Of a DNA stretch of 9,044 nucleotides, positions 1-7,578 are shown in pieces (the first letter of the stretch is position 1; each line of letters begins with the position of its first letter). The DNA is from Desulfatirhabdium butyrativorans (lineage in GTDB: Bacteria; Desulfobacterota; Desulfobacteria; Desulfobacterales; JAIFKL01). The stretch is from the NCBI GenBank assembly GCA_022736535.1, contig DZCT01000196.1, positions 1 through 9,044 of the forward strand. The letters are read 5' to 3'. The notes under the pieces were generated by a model. That model saw nothing but the letters and a program-made list of their open reading frames with translations, did no database searches and was not told the origin of the DNA. The translations under genes and the position numbers were made by a program.

Positions 1-1
1 C

Positions 2-3000
2 GGCCATGCGGGTGCAATTTCTGCCCTGCGGTCTGTCAAACGCTTATCAGAACCGGCGCATACCCAGATCGAGCGCATCACATCCCAACTCGGCAGATTC
101 AAACTCGGCGACCTGTATATGCTCTTCGGCAAACGCTTTGATGTTCCGCCTTCGGCTTATCCCATGCTGACCGCCCGCCTGTTTGAAGGATATGTTCAGG
201 GATTCTGTGAGACAAAGCAGTTTGTAAAGTCTCTGCCTTGCCGAGGAATGCCTGTCATTGCATGGATATATGCAAACCCCGGCCTTGAAGACAGCGGCGA
301 CGCGCCTGCTCTTGCATACAACGAATTATCTCTGATCGCCGATCTTTCCGACTTTGACCTGAGTATGCTCCGAGATAAGGGAAAATGTCCTTATGCGGAT
401 TTGCTCTTTATTGTCAGAACATATCACAATGAGGCCTGCCGCTTTCATCTGGTATGCTATGAACTTTCCACCCATAACACGCCGAATATCAGCGATGCCC
501 TGAATCTCTCCGACCCGGATGATATTTACGAAAGTCTCAGACGCGGAAAATCCGCGGCCGGACGCACGCTCAAAACCAGAGATTTCCGCATTGCCAGCGA
601 CACCCTGGGCATGGAAATATCCCCGGATTTGAAAGACTACTTCCGCGGATTGCTCACTCATGACAAGATCGCCAAAAAACTGTTTCAGTCCGGGGGCTAT
701 CTTTTTTCGCTTTATCATACGCTCAGAGACCGCATCATTCCGCAGCCGCCTTTTGACAAATGGCTCGCCGGAAACGGCAATGTTGAATTTCATATTGTCG
801 CGTTCACAGACCGGGCAAGGCATTTTCTGCATGTCAGAGAGAATGAAATCGGACTATTGGAGGAAATGGGCATTGTTTACAAAGGCGTTAAAAGCGCAGC
901 CCCTCAGACATCCGCAGAAGAACGCCGTTTTCGGGACAGAGAAATCCTGAAAACACAGGATGCTGTTTTGCGAAACATCCGGAAAAATGTCTCTCCTGAA
1001 TTGCGGGAATCTCTGAAATCATTTGAAGAAAGGATGAGACAAACCTTTTCCGAGCAAAAAGCTTTGCCTGATTATCTGCATTATGCTTTTTCCGAGACAG
1101 TTGAAAACTACTGCCCGACGGCTGCGGCGCCGAGCCGTGAGCAATTGGAGGCATGGCTCGGTCCCGAACTTGCCGAGGGTCTGAAAGACATGAAACTGAA
1201 GTCCATGCAGGATGCTCACGCGGAGATCGTGAAATATGTCTGGCGTCGGCATGACAGCGACATTCTCGTGCTGTCCGGAACGCCCGGCATCGGCAAGACA
1301 ACGACGCTGCGTCATATTCTGGCAGATTATGACTGCGGTTATCTCCTCGTTTATATCAGTCCGAGACTTCAGGTGAACACAGACCTGCTGGCAAAATTTG
1401 ATCCCTGCGACACGAACAGCCGCCTTGCCGGAAAAGAAGAACTGATTTGTCTCACCACCAATCATGCGCTTATAAAAGCTGCTGAAAGTTTGCATCATAA
1501 GCCTGCGCTCAACTGCCGGAGTCAGAAGCTGCCGGATGATCCCAAGCTGCTGTTTCTCAGCCCCCAGGATGCGGAAGCCCTTGAAAAGAAAGCTGCTTTT
1601 GCCAAGAGCCGGACAGGCTACCGGCGATTGGAAAAAGGCGGCGTCGGCGAAGCAGAAAAATATACTCACGAAGGCGTGATAAGCACCGTGATGCAGGCGG
1701 TTTACCGGCTGAATATGGAACATCGTTACAAACGCATTGTCGCGTGCATAAGCACTCAGGCAAACCGGCAGTTGTCTCACGGCAAAACCACTTTCAGCGT
1801 ACATCTGAAACGCATGTTCGGAACGGGTCGTGAGACAGATATTGCGGATGTTGAGAAATTCGCAGAAAACATCGGAGAAGTCATTTTTTTCATTGACGAA
1901 GTGACCGGAGATCGGGCAGGACGGCAGACGGCTCAGGAGATGATCGAGTTCGGAAAAGAAATAAAAAAGCGATTTGATGAGATAGGAAAGCCCTGCCCTT
2001 TGAAGTTCCGCACGCTGATTGCGGATGCCTCGCTCATCAATGCCTCATCTGTGGAGACGTATCTCAACAGAACAAGGTCTCATCCGGATCAGATATTGTT
2101 CAGCGGAAATGCGGACCGGAAAGGACTGAGCCTTGAATCTGCCAAAATCAGAGGATGTTCCGCAAAGATCATCAACGCCAATGTCTATCCTGCTTCAAAA
2201 CTGACGCTGAAATGGCGGCCTGTCATAGATTTTTGCGCGGAGCGATCCGGGAAAAGAGGAGATGCGCCTGTACACAAGGCTTACCGAAATTTGGAAAAGC
2301 GCATTCTTGAAAGCCTTGCCGGAGAATTGCTTCAGGGCTGGCAAAAACATCCTGAAGAGCAAACAATTGTCATTATTCAGAATAAAGAATTTGTTGACTC
2401 GCTTAAAAATTATATCGGAAATCTCGTAGAGACGCACGGCAGTGCGTCTCTACGGCAGGGATTGCAGGGACCCGAAGTCATCTGTCTTGACGCGCATACA
2501 CCGTCATGGCTGAAACGAGATATAGTGACGCCTGCATCTGATGAGGAAAAAAAGCGCAAAAAACGCATCGCGGGGATTTCTCAGAAAGGCGATCTTGCCG
2601 ATGTGATTATTATGACTTCATCCGGGACCCGAGGCATCAGTTTTCCGAATGCGAGCAGGATTATCTGTATGATTCCTGATTTCTACATGGAGAATAACTT
2701 CATGGAATTTCTTCAGGGAATGTACCGGGGCAGGGGACGTGGAAAAGGCAATGAGCTGGAGCGTGAGATTGAGATTATTATTCCGCAGGTTCTTGTCAGC
2801 CCGGGACTCGGTGAAGGAGAAATTTCCGAAGCCGCAGAATCAGCCCAGATCGCCAATCTCTTTGCGACATACAAGATCATGCGCATGAGCATTTTCACCC
2901 GGATATTCGGCGGATATGAGCTCTTCGGCAAATCTGTATCCTGCATTCCCATATCCGGCAGTGTGGTGGGCGGCGCGGTTCTGACCACGATGGACAGCGT

Positions 3001-3862
3001 GGACACGGCGATCCGTTCTTTAGAACATGCTTTTAAGCGGGACCCCGCAAATACGGAATTAAGATATATCACTGAAAATGCAAGAGATATTTTTAAGAAT
3101 GAGAAAGTCATTCTGACTCACAGACTGGGGCGTTCAGGAACGCTGGTCTCGGATGAATGCAGGAACCGTCTGCTCAGGCATTTCATTCAGGATGCGAATG
3201 CGGGCTTTGACCGTCTTGCTTCGGGAAATTACATCCCCGATGAATGCTATACAGCGGGTCAGCTTATTCTTCAGAATCTTGACTCGCTGAATGTGAGAGA
3301 GAGAAATAAACATCTCATTGAAACGCATCTTGAGGAGGTATCCCGTAAAATCAGAGCGATATGTGCGAAATTGGATGCGCTGGTCAAAGATGAGGATACA
3401 GTGAAAACAGTGCGTGATCCTGCCGGCGCCCTGCTTTCCGTTTTGAGCGTGCTTTCCGACGAACCCGAAAGCGACACGGAAAGCCTGACAAAAGGTTCAA
3501 CGCTCAACCGCTGGTTAGTCATTCCCATCAGTGCCTTAGCCATAGAGGATTTCTGGAAAAATCAGCCCGAACCGCAGCGTTTCAAAGCAGAGATGAAGGC
3601 AATGCTTGAAGCGTATTTCAGCGCGTATCTGTGCCGCCCTCATTGTGTTCTTCCCCTGTACCATAACTATCATGACGGCATTCCGCCCTGGCTGCTGGTG
3701 CGGGGACCGGAGATTGCACAAAGACTTGACGCGCAGTTTCAAACGCGCTATCTTGTGTCTTCAAAATCGCTGGCATTGCTGAATATTATGCTGCTGGGCA
3801 GGAACGCGGCAGAAACAGCGGCGAAAAATATCTCTCGCAAACGCGCAAAGTCCGCAGAGTAA
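2..3862 (+). CDS. Large SF2-type helicase, 5'-partial
   Basis: This is an ATP-dependent nucleic-acid helicase or translocase of superfamily 2, inferred from motifs. The frame is open to the left edge with no stop, and the 39 codons before the first in-window ATG (119) read as normal protein, so the true start lies outside. Residues below count from that ATG. Walker A is GTPGIGKTTT (387-396), a motif Ia-like VYISPRLQVN surrounds S414-R416, motif II is FFIDEVT (D593, E594), and ADAS (635-638) sits where motif III is expected. RecA2 carries TIVIIQNKE (749-757), motif V TSSGTRGISFP (833-843) and motif VI QGMYRGRGR (866-874). The spacing from Walker A to motif II is about 200 residues, longer than in most SF2 proteins. 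About 380 unassigned residues precede the motor and about 370, mostly helical, follow it. It ends in a basic tail (SRKRAKSAE). Canonical DEAD/DEAH boxes are absent. Its likely partner is the next gene. I am confident of helicase, not of family or substrate. Confidence 0.88.
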   Translation, partial: GHAGAISALRSVKRLSEPAHTQIERITSQLGRFKLGDLYMLFGKRFDVPPSAYPMLTARLFEGYVQGFCETKQFVKSLPCRGMPVIAWIYANPGLEDSGDAPALAYNELSLIADLSDFDLSMLRDKGKCPYADLLFIVRTYHNEACRFHLVCYELSTHNTPNISDALNLSDPDDIYESLRRGKSAAGRTLKTRDFRIASDTLGMEISPDLKDYFRGLLTHDKIAKKLFQSGGYLFSLYHTLRDRIIPQPPFDKWLAGNGNVEFHIVAFTDRARHFLHVRENEIGLLEEMGIVYKGVKSAAPQTSAEERRFRDREILKTQDAVLRNIRKNVSPELRESLKSFEERMRQTFSEQKALPDYLHYAFSETVENYCPTAAAPSREQLEAWLGPELAEGLKDMKLKSMQDAHAEIVKYVWRRHDSDILVLSGTPGIGKTTTLRHILADYDCGYLLVYISPRLQVNTDLLAKFDPCDTNSRLAGKEELICLTTNHALIKAAESLHHKPALNCRSQKLPDDPKLLFLSPQDAEALEKKAAFAKSRTGYRRLEKGGVGEAEKYTHEGVISTVMQAVYRLNMEHRYKRIVACISTQANRQLSHGKTTFSVHLKRMFGTGRETDIADVEKFAENIGEVIFFIDEVTGDRAGRQTAQEMIEFGKEIKKRFDEIGKPCPLKFRTLIADASLINASSVETYLNRTRSHPDQILFSGNADRKGLSLESAKIRGCSAKIINANVYPASKLTLKWRPVIDFCAERSGKRGDAPVHKAYRNLEKRILESLAGELLQGWQKHPEEQTIVIIQNKEFVDSLKNYIGNLVETHGSASLRQGLQGPEVICLDAHTPSWLKRDIVTPASDEEKKRKKRIAGISQKGDLADVIIMTSSGTRGISFPNASRIICMIPDFYMENNFMEFLQGMYRGRGRGKGNELEREIEIIIPQVLVSPGLGEGEISEAAESAQIANLFATYKIMRMSIFTRIFGGYELFGKSVSCIPISGSVVGGAVLTTMDSVDTAIRSLEHAFKRDPANTELRYITENARDIFKNEKVILTHRLGRSGTLVSDECRNRLLRHFIQDANAGFDRLASGNYIPDECYTAGQLILQNLDSLNVRERNKHLIETHLEEVSRKIRAICAKLDALVKDEDTVKTVRDPAGALLSVLSVLSDEPESDTESLTKGSTLNRWLVIPISALAIEDFWKNQPEPQRFKAEMKAMLEAYFSAYLCRPHCVLPLYHNYHDGIPPWLLVRGPEIAQRLDAQFQTRYLVSSKSLALLNIMLLGRNAAETAAKNISRKRAKSAE
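2425..2454. repeat. Palindromic repeat inside the helicase gene
   Basis: Perfect 13-bp arms (CGTAGAGACGCAC at 2425-2437 and its reverse complement at 2442-2454) enclose a GGCA loop. The same core, AGAGACGCA...TGCGTCTCT, forms the hairpin at 7581-7604 in an intergenic region, so this is a dispersed element and not chance. It keeps the helicase frame and encodes about ten residues (VETHGSASLR, 770-779) between RecA2 motif IV and motif V, where a surface loop would tolerate it. Confidence 0.85.
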
Positions 3863-3881
3863 TACCGATTCTCAGTGATTC

Positions 3882-3915
3882 AGAAACTAAGTTTTTTGAA
3901 AAAAACTTAGTTTCT
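3882..3915. terminator. Perfect 15-bp hairpin after the helicase gene
   Basis: The arms AGAAACTAAGTTTTT (3882-3896) and AAAAACTTAGTTTCT (3901-3915) are exact reverse complements with a 4-nt loop, starting 20 bp after the helicase stop. The stem is AT-rich and carries its T-run inside the arm. The hairpin is certain from sequence. Terminator function is only possible, because no T-tract follows the stem on the + strand; it may instead be one more repeat remnant. Confidence 0.4.
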
Positions 3916-3937
3916 TCAGAATGCGTCACTACCTATT

Positions 3938-4035
3938 CACCACTACCTCTTTGCGCTCTCTGCGTCTTTGCGAAAAACTTTACCGAAAGAAACGGCAAGA
4001 ACGGCAACTGAACAAATCAAAAAGGGGTAGTGGTG
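3938..4035. repeat. Inverted repeat bracketing a short segment
   Basis: CACCACTACCTCTTT (3938-3952) and AAAGGGGTAGTGGTG (4021-4035) match as reverse complements at 14 of 15 positions. They enclose 68 bp that includes the TTTGCG-rich repeat at 3965-3984. The layout resembles a small non-autonomous palindromic element, but no target-site duplication is evident. Confidence 0.55.
3965..3984 (+). repeat. TTTGCG-type repeat, copy 1
   Basis: TCTTTGCGAAAAACTTTACC here is an exact 20-bp copy of 4293-4312. It is preceded by TTTGCGCTCTCTGCG (3950-3964), which extends the similarity to the right arm of the inverted repeat at 7645-7733. All belong to one family built on TTTGCG units followed by GAAAAACTTT or GAGAAACTTT. 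Confidence 0.8.
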
Positions 4036-4054
4036 TAGAAGAGGTGATTTCGGG

Positions 4055-4139
4055 GTGTCATTCTGAGCGGAGTGAAGAATCTCATTTTTTATAATATGCT
4101 GTTATGATAAGAGATTCTTCGCTGCGCTCAGAATGACAC
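4055..4139. repeat. Long palindromic repeat (TCATTCTGAGCG family)
   Basis: Left arm 4055-4083 and right arm 4111-4139 are 29 bp each and match as reverse complements at 27 positions; the ends read GTGTCATTCTGAGCG and CGCTCAGAATGACAC. The 27-nt loop is very AT-rich. As RNA it would fold into one long stem. The element is repeated, more diverged, at 4173-4240. It is noncoding and its function is unknown; similar palindromes are common dispersed repeats in environmental bacterial genomes (general recollection). Confidence 0.85.
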
Positions 4140-4146
4140 GGTGTAC

Positions 4147-4165
4147 GCTCCGGTCAGAATGACAC
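4147..4165. repeat. Remnant half-copy of the TCATTCTGAGCG repeat
   Basis: GCTCCGGTCAGAATGACAC repeats the outer right arm of the neighbouring palindrome, including an exact AGAATGACAC. No matching left arm is adjacent, so it looks like a decayed or partially duplicated copy between the two full palindromes. Confidence 0.65.
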
Positions 4166-4172
4166 GCTGCAA

Positions 4173-4240
4173 TGTCACCCTGAGCACAGCGAAGGGTCTC
4201 AGTGTGAGAAAGAGATTCTTCGCTACGCTCAGAATGACAC
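4173..4240. repeat. Second, diverged copy of the long palindrome
   Basis: Left arm 4173-4200 (TGTCACCCTGAGCACAGCG...) and right arm 4212-4240 (GAGATTCTTCGCTACGCTC...) match at about 22 of 28 positions. The right arm is nearly identical to that of the 4055-4139 copy (GCTACGCTC against GCTGCGCTC), whereas the left arm has drifted in paired changes (AATCTC to GGTCTC). The loop is only 11 nt. Confidence 0.8.
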
Positions 4241-4292
4241 TTCCGAATCACCTGCTTATGTAGCATCTTATGTACCACCGCCTATTTTTGTA

Positions 4293-4312
4293 TCTTTGCG
4301 AAAAACTTTACC
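4293..4312 (+). repeat. TTTGCG-type repeat, copy 2
   Basis: This is an exact 20-bp duplicate of 3965-3984. It ends 8 bp before the Shine-Dalgarno site of the following gene, so the 5' untranslated region of that gene is made partly of repeat sequence. Confidence 0.8.
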
Positions 4313-4320
4313 TAACCAAA

Positions 4321-4326
4321 AAGGAG
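4321..4326 (+). promoter_or_regulatory. Ribosome binding site of the 1076-residue protein gene
   Basis: AAGGAG lies 7 nt before ATG 4334. An in-frame TAA at 4328-4330 rules out any upstream start, which fixes this ATG as the first possible one. Confidence 0.85.
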
Positions 4327-4333
4327 TTAAATC

Positions 4334-7300
4334 ATGGGAGACATTGTGACCGGAGCCGAACACGGCAAAATTGATCTGAATCTGATCGTAGAAGCGATGA
4401 TTGACGGCATCAGAAATACTCCTGAAAAATTTCTCAGAGAAAACAAAGGAAAAGTATATGTCGTAACAGATGAGATCATCAAACAGATTCTTGAAGATAA
4501 AAGTCTGACAGACAGACTGAGCAGAGACGGGCAGCTTTTTTCTGATACAAAATACGCGGATGCAATCGCAACCATGCCGAAAAGCGGGATTGCCGGTGAA
4601 AATCAGATGAAAAAAACCGCCGAACTGGAGGAGGTGATTTATGAACGTCTCTGCTCGGAGCTGAAAGGAAAATCGGCTGATTTTTTCAGTCAAAATGCCG
4701 CCGCCTGTTTTGAGACATTCAAATCGCTGACCGGAAAAGAAGCGGACATCTCATCACAGCAGGCAGCGGTTTTTCCCGACACCCGCCTGCTGAGAACATA
4801 TCCCGGAGTCAAAGCAATACTCCGGGCGCCGCATCATACAATTCAACTCAGCGATGCTGTTGCTGATGTGCTGGTAAATGCCGTCAGAAAAGTCATTCGG
4901 ACACGACTCAGAGATGAACTGCCCGACGATGAGATTGACAGCATCATCGAAACTGTAGAGAGAGATATGAGCGAGAACCGAAGCCCTCTGAATACCTTTC
5001 TCGATGCCTTGGACAGAGACGCTTACGGACGCATACGCCGAACTTATGCGTGCAGTGTCCTGTCAAGGATGTCGGCGCATCTTTCTCCGGATTCTCCGGC
5101 AGTTGCATATAGCCGGCGGGTGAGCGATTTTAACGAACTGGTTCAGGGAACTTTGCCGGAATGCGACCTGAGCGCAGCCGATCTGGTGATGGAATTTCCC
5201 AATGCTCACGGCAAAGGCGTATTGGAATTTGATCTGATGAGCGAATTTGCTCATGCCGACGCGCTGAACACGCTTCCGTTCTGGATCAGCTTCAATGAAC
5301 TGCTCTCCGAAGTGACGCTTGAACATAGTGTTACTACAACCGTGGGTCAGCATTTCAAACTCAACGGAAAGGTTCCGAGCAAAGGCTTCAACTCGGTGTC
5401 TGAATTTAACATCTCCAAGCTGGAAGCCCTTGCACAGGAGATAAAGACATCGCTTAAAGAAGGAAAAATGCCGCCGGATGAAAATGCGGTTCGCCGGGTC
5501 CTGCGGATTACGGTTTTATACTATGCGGTATTCTGCAACAAAGACGCGCTTGCCAATTACAAAGAACTCAGGGATGCCGTCAAAAAATTACTTGCTGAAA
5601 AGGTCACGCTCGATGAAATGCTGATCCGTATTGCCGCAAAACTGCTGAAAATCGGCCTGGCTGTCAACAAGAAAATCAAATCGGATTTTAAGGCATTGCT
5701 GGAGAGTCGGAAATTGGATGACTTATCTCAGAACAAAGAAAAACTTTATCTCATCATATCAAGAGATATTCTCAGCAAAACAGCAGAGATGGAGAATGCT
5801 GTCCCGATTGTGTCTGAGCCTTCGCCGACGAGCTATCTCAAATATCTCAAAATCTCGCGTCATTCGGGGGACGATCTTCGGGCGCTCATAAAAGAAGACA
5901 TTCGGATTACGGAATCTCTTCGCTATCTGACATCTCCCGAATCGAATCAGCCCGTGCAGGGCAGGCGCAAAATGAAGCGGGACATCGCCCGCAGGGTTCT
6001 GGGCGTCCTGTTTACGCCTAGAGACAATGAGATGATCCGCCTTTCACTCCCCTTTGAAGGACTGGCAAAACTCGTTATCTCATACAGCAGGAGTCAACTG
6101 CGTCACAGCGACGCGTTTACGGCGGGCATCGCACAACTTGTTCACATATTGCTCGTTTACGGTGTGATCAAAGCCCTGGTCCGTATGGAAGACAGCGCAA
6201 AATCTCACTGTGACAGAACCATGCTGCTGATGCTTTCGCTCTTTTCCACCTCGCCCCGGCCCGAGATATTTTCGGCTGAAACACTCGAAAACGGAGAGAA
6301 AAGAGGCTTTACGCATGACGCACATAAAGCGGTCGAGCATGTCATCCGGCAGCATGTTCCGACGAAAAGTCAGGGATTCAGGCTTAGAAAATCCGCCGAA
6401 TGGGAGAAACTCATCGCGTCAGACCGGTGGAAAAGCAAGTATCCCGACTTAAAAACCGCCGCGTATTCGCATATTGAAAACGAGTTAAAAGATCACCGCT
6501 TCTGGAACATTGTCTCAGGACTCTCCGCCGGCATGGATGCCTTGTGGGAGCTGAGTGAAGAACCGGCTGTCAGAAAAATTGCCCTCATCAGTGTGACATC
6601 GCGAGTCTGCGACAGGCTTCTCAGGCGTTCTGAAGGAGACCGCAGCATCATGTTCGGTCATATCCGCCGCTTTGAACATGAGACAAAAGATGAAGGCAAA
6701 GGAGACATCCGCCATTTTTACCGGCATCTGCCGGTTCAGGCATTCTGCGATGATATGGAAAGAGACAATTGCTTCAAAAATCCCTCGGTTCTGTTTACAA
6801 GCGTCAGGAAGTTATACGAAGAAGGTTTCCGTGACGTGATGATTGTCTCAAAAGTGCCGTTTGCCCGGCGCATCCGCATGACTACGGAGGAGGATTCCAC
6901 CTATACGAATCCGGTCATTCTTCAGGCTTTGAATAAAACCATGCCTGATCTCAGAGTTTATCCCCTGTTTACTCAGAAATCTTTCGGGCTGCGTCTTCTT
7001 CCGAAAAAAGCGACAGCTTTGCCGATGTTTATTCCGCCGGATACCGAAAACGACAGAAATATTTATGAGGCATCCGGCAAAAGCACCCTGTTTCGTGTCG
7101 GATCAGTCGTGACCTGCCGGGTTGTTGAGGGCGGCGAATCGTCTGAGAAGCTGCACAGCGGCATCACGGACTACCTGTTCCGCTGTTATCCTGACACGAT
7201 GAGCCTTCAGAGCGAGGCAATGTCCGCGCTCATCACGCCGGGCAAAAAACAGGCTTGTCTGCATGAAGTGTTAAGATTTCTGCACTGTTATACTTATGAG

Positions 7301-7564
7301 AAGTCAATCGGAAAATCAGGCGCCGGCAGATCGCCGGAAGTAAAATCGCTGGAGGCAAAGTTAGACGCCCTTAATACCGTTATCGGAGAGAACAGCGTGG
7401 GACAGCAGGCGGACGCGTTGAAATTTCCCAAGCCGAAAAGAGGAATTGCTTCCGGCGGGCAGAGCGGCAGATTTTCAGTGAACATCATTGCATTGTTGAA
7501 GCATATAGAGAACCAGTCTGATCTTTATCGCAGCCAGTCGGAAAAATGGAGTGAGAAGAAGTGA
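4334..7564 (+). CDS. Large uncharacterised partner of the helicase
   Basis: I do not recognise the family of this 1076-residue protein. There is no signal peptide, and no clear nucleotide-binding P-loop or zinc-finger cysteine pairs were seen, so it is probably cytoplasmic. Residues 1-560 read as mostly helical and charged. A hydrophobic stretch near 600-620 (QLVHILLVYGVIKALV) contains His and Lys and is more likely a buried helix than a membrane span. From about 748 strands and helices alternate: KIALISVTSRVCD (748-760), RSIMFGHIRRFE (770-781), then a helix and FRDVMIVSKVPF (832-843), another helix, LRVYPLFTQKSFGLRLLP (873-890), then VGSVVTCRVVEG. This order resembles the RNase H/PIWI half of Argonaute-like proteins, but the expected Asp/Glu residues (for example the Asp of RDG) are not evident. 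The C-terminus is basic and low in complexity. It follows the helicase gene on the same strand, 471 bp downstream across a repeat-filled gap. A role with the helicase is inferred from position only; the fold assignment is speculative. Confidence 0.85.
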   Translation: MGDIVTGAEHGKIDLNLIVEAMIDGIRNTPEKFLRENKGKVYVVTDEIIKQILEDKSLTDRLSRDGQLFSDTKYADAIATMPKSGIAGENQMKKTAELEEVIYERLCSELKGKSADFFSQNAAACFETFKSLTGKEADISSQQAAVFPDTRLLRTYPGVKAILRAPHHTIQLSDAVADVLVNAVRKVIRTRLRDELPDDEIDSIIETVERDMSENRSPLNTFLDALDRDAYGRIRRTYACSVLSRMSAHLSPDSPAVAYSRRVSDFNELVQGTLPECDLSAADLVMEFPNAHGKGVLEFDLMSEFAHADALNTLPFWISFNELLSEVTLEHSVTTTVGQHFKLNGKVPSKGFNSVSEFNISKLEALAQEIKTSLKEGKMPPDENAVRRVLRITVLYYAVFCNKDALANYKELRDAVKKLLAEKVTLDEMLIRIAAKLLKIGLAVNKKIKSDFKALLESRKLDDLSQNKEKLYLIISRDILSKTAEMENAVPIVSEPSPTSYLKYLKISRHSGDDLRALIKEDIRITESLRYLTSPESNQPVQGRRKMKRDIARRVLGVLFTPRDNEMIRLSLPFEGLAKLVISYSRSQLRHSDAFTAGIAQLVHILLVYGVIKALVRMEDSAKSHCDRTMLLMLSLFSTSPRPEIFSAETLENGEKRGFTHDAHKAVEHVIRQHVPTKSQGFRLRKSAEWEKLIASDRWKSKYPDLKTAAYSHIENELKDHRFWNIVSGLSAGMDALWELSEEPAVRKIALISVTSRVCDRLLRRSEGDRSIMFGHIRRFEHETKDEGKGDIRHFYRHLPVQAFCDDMERDNCFKNPSVLFTSVRKLYEEGFRDVMIVSKVPFARRIRMTTEEDSTYTNPVILQALNKTMPDLRVYPLFTQKSFGLRLLPKKATALPMFIPPDTENDRNIYEASGKSTLFRVGSVVTCRVVEGGESSEKLHSGITDYLFRCYPDTMSLQSEAMSALITPGKKQACLHEVLRFLHCYTYEKSIGKSGAGRSPEVKSLEAKLDALNTVIGENSVGQQADALKFPKPKRGIASGGQSGRFSVNIIALLKHIENQSDLYRSQSEKWSEKK

Positions 7565-7578
7565 GAATTGAGAAGACT

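Noticed and set aside
3938..4035. Possible insertion sequence or MITE with terminal inverted repeats.
   Set aside because: No transposase and no target-site duplication were found, and the 15-bp arms enclose only 68 bp. It is kept as an inverted repeat without a transposon claim.
4090..4095. TATAAT, a perfect -10 box, upstream of the second large gene.
   Set aside because: It lies in the AT-rich loop of the 4055-4139 palindrome, with no TTGACA-like sequence 16-18 bp upstream. Chance occurrence in an AT-rich loop is likely.
4055..4240. Possible CRISPR array because similar units recur.
   Set aside because: Units are palindromic with unequal, diverged spacing and only two full copies; there are no constant-length spacers and no cas genes.
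6130..6190. Hydrophobic stretch in the 1076-residue protein as a transmembrane helix.
   Set aside because: QLVHILLVYGVIKALV is short, includes His and Lys, and lies in a helical, otherwise soluble-looking protein; a buried helix is more likely.
4334..7564. Naming this gene as a pPIWI-RE or DISARM component.
   Set aside because: No signature residues of those families could be identified by eye. The PIWI-like strand order is kept only as a hypothesis.
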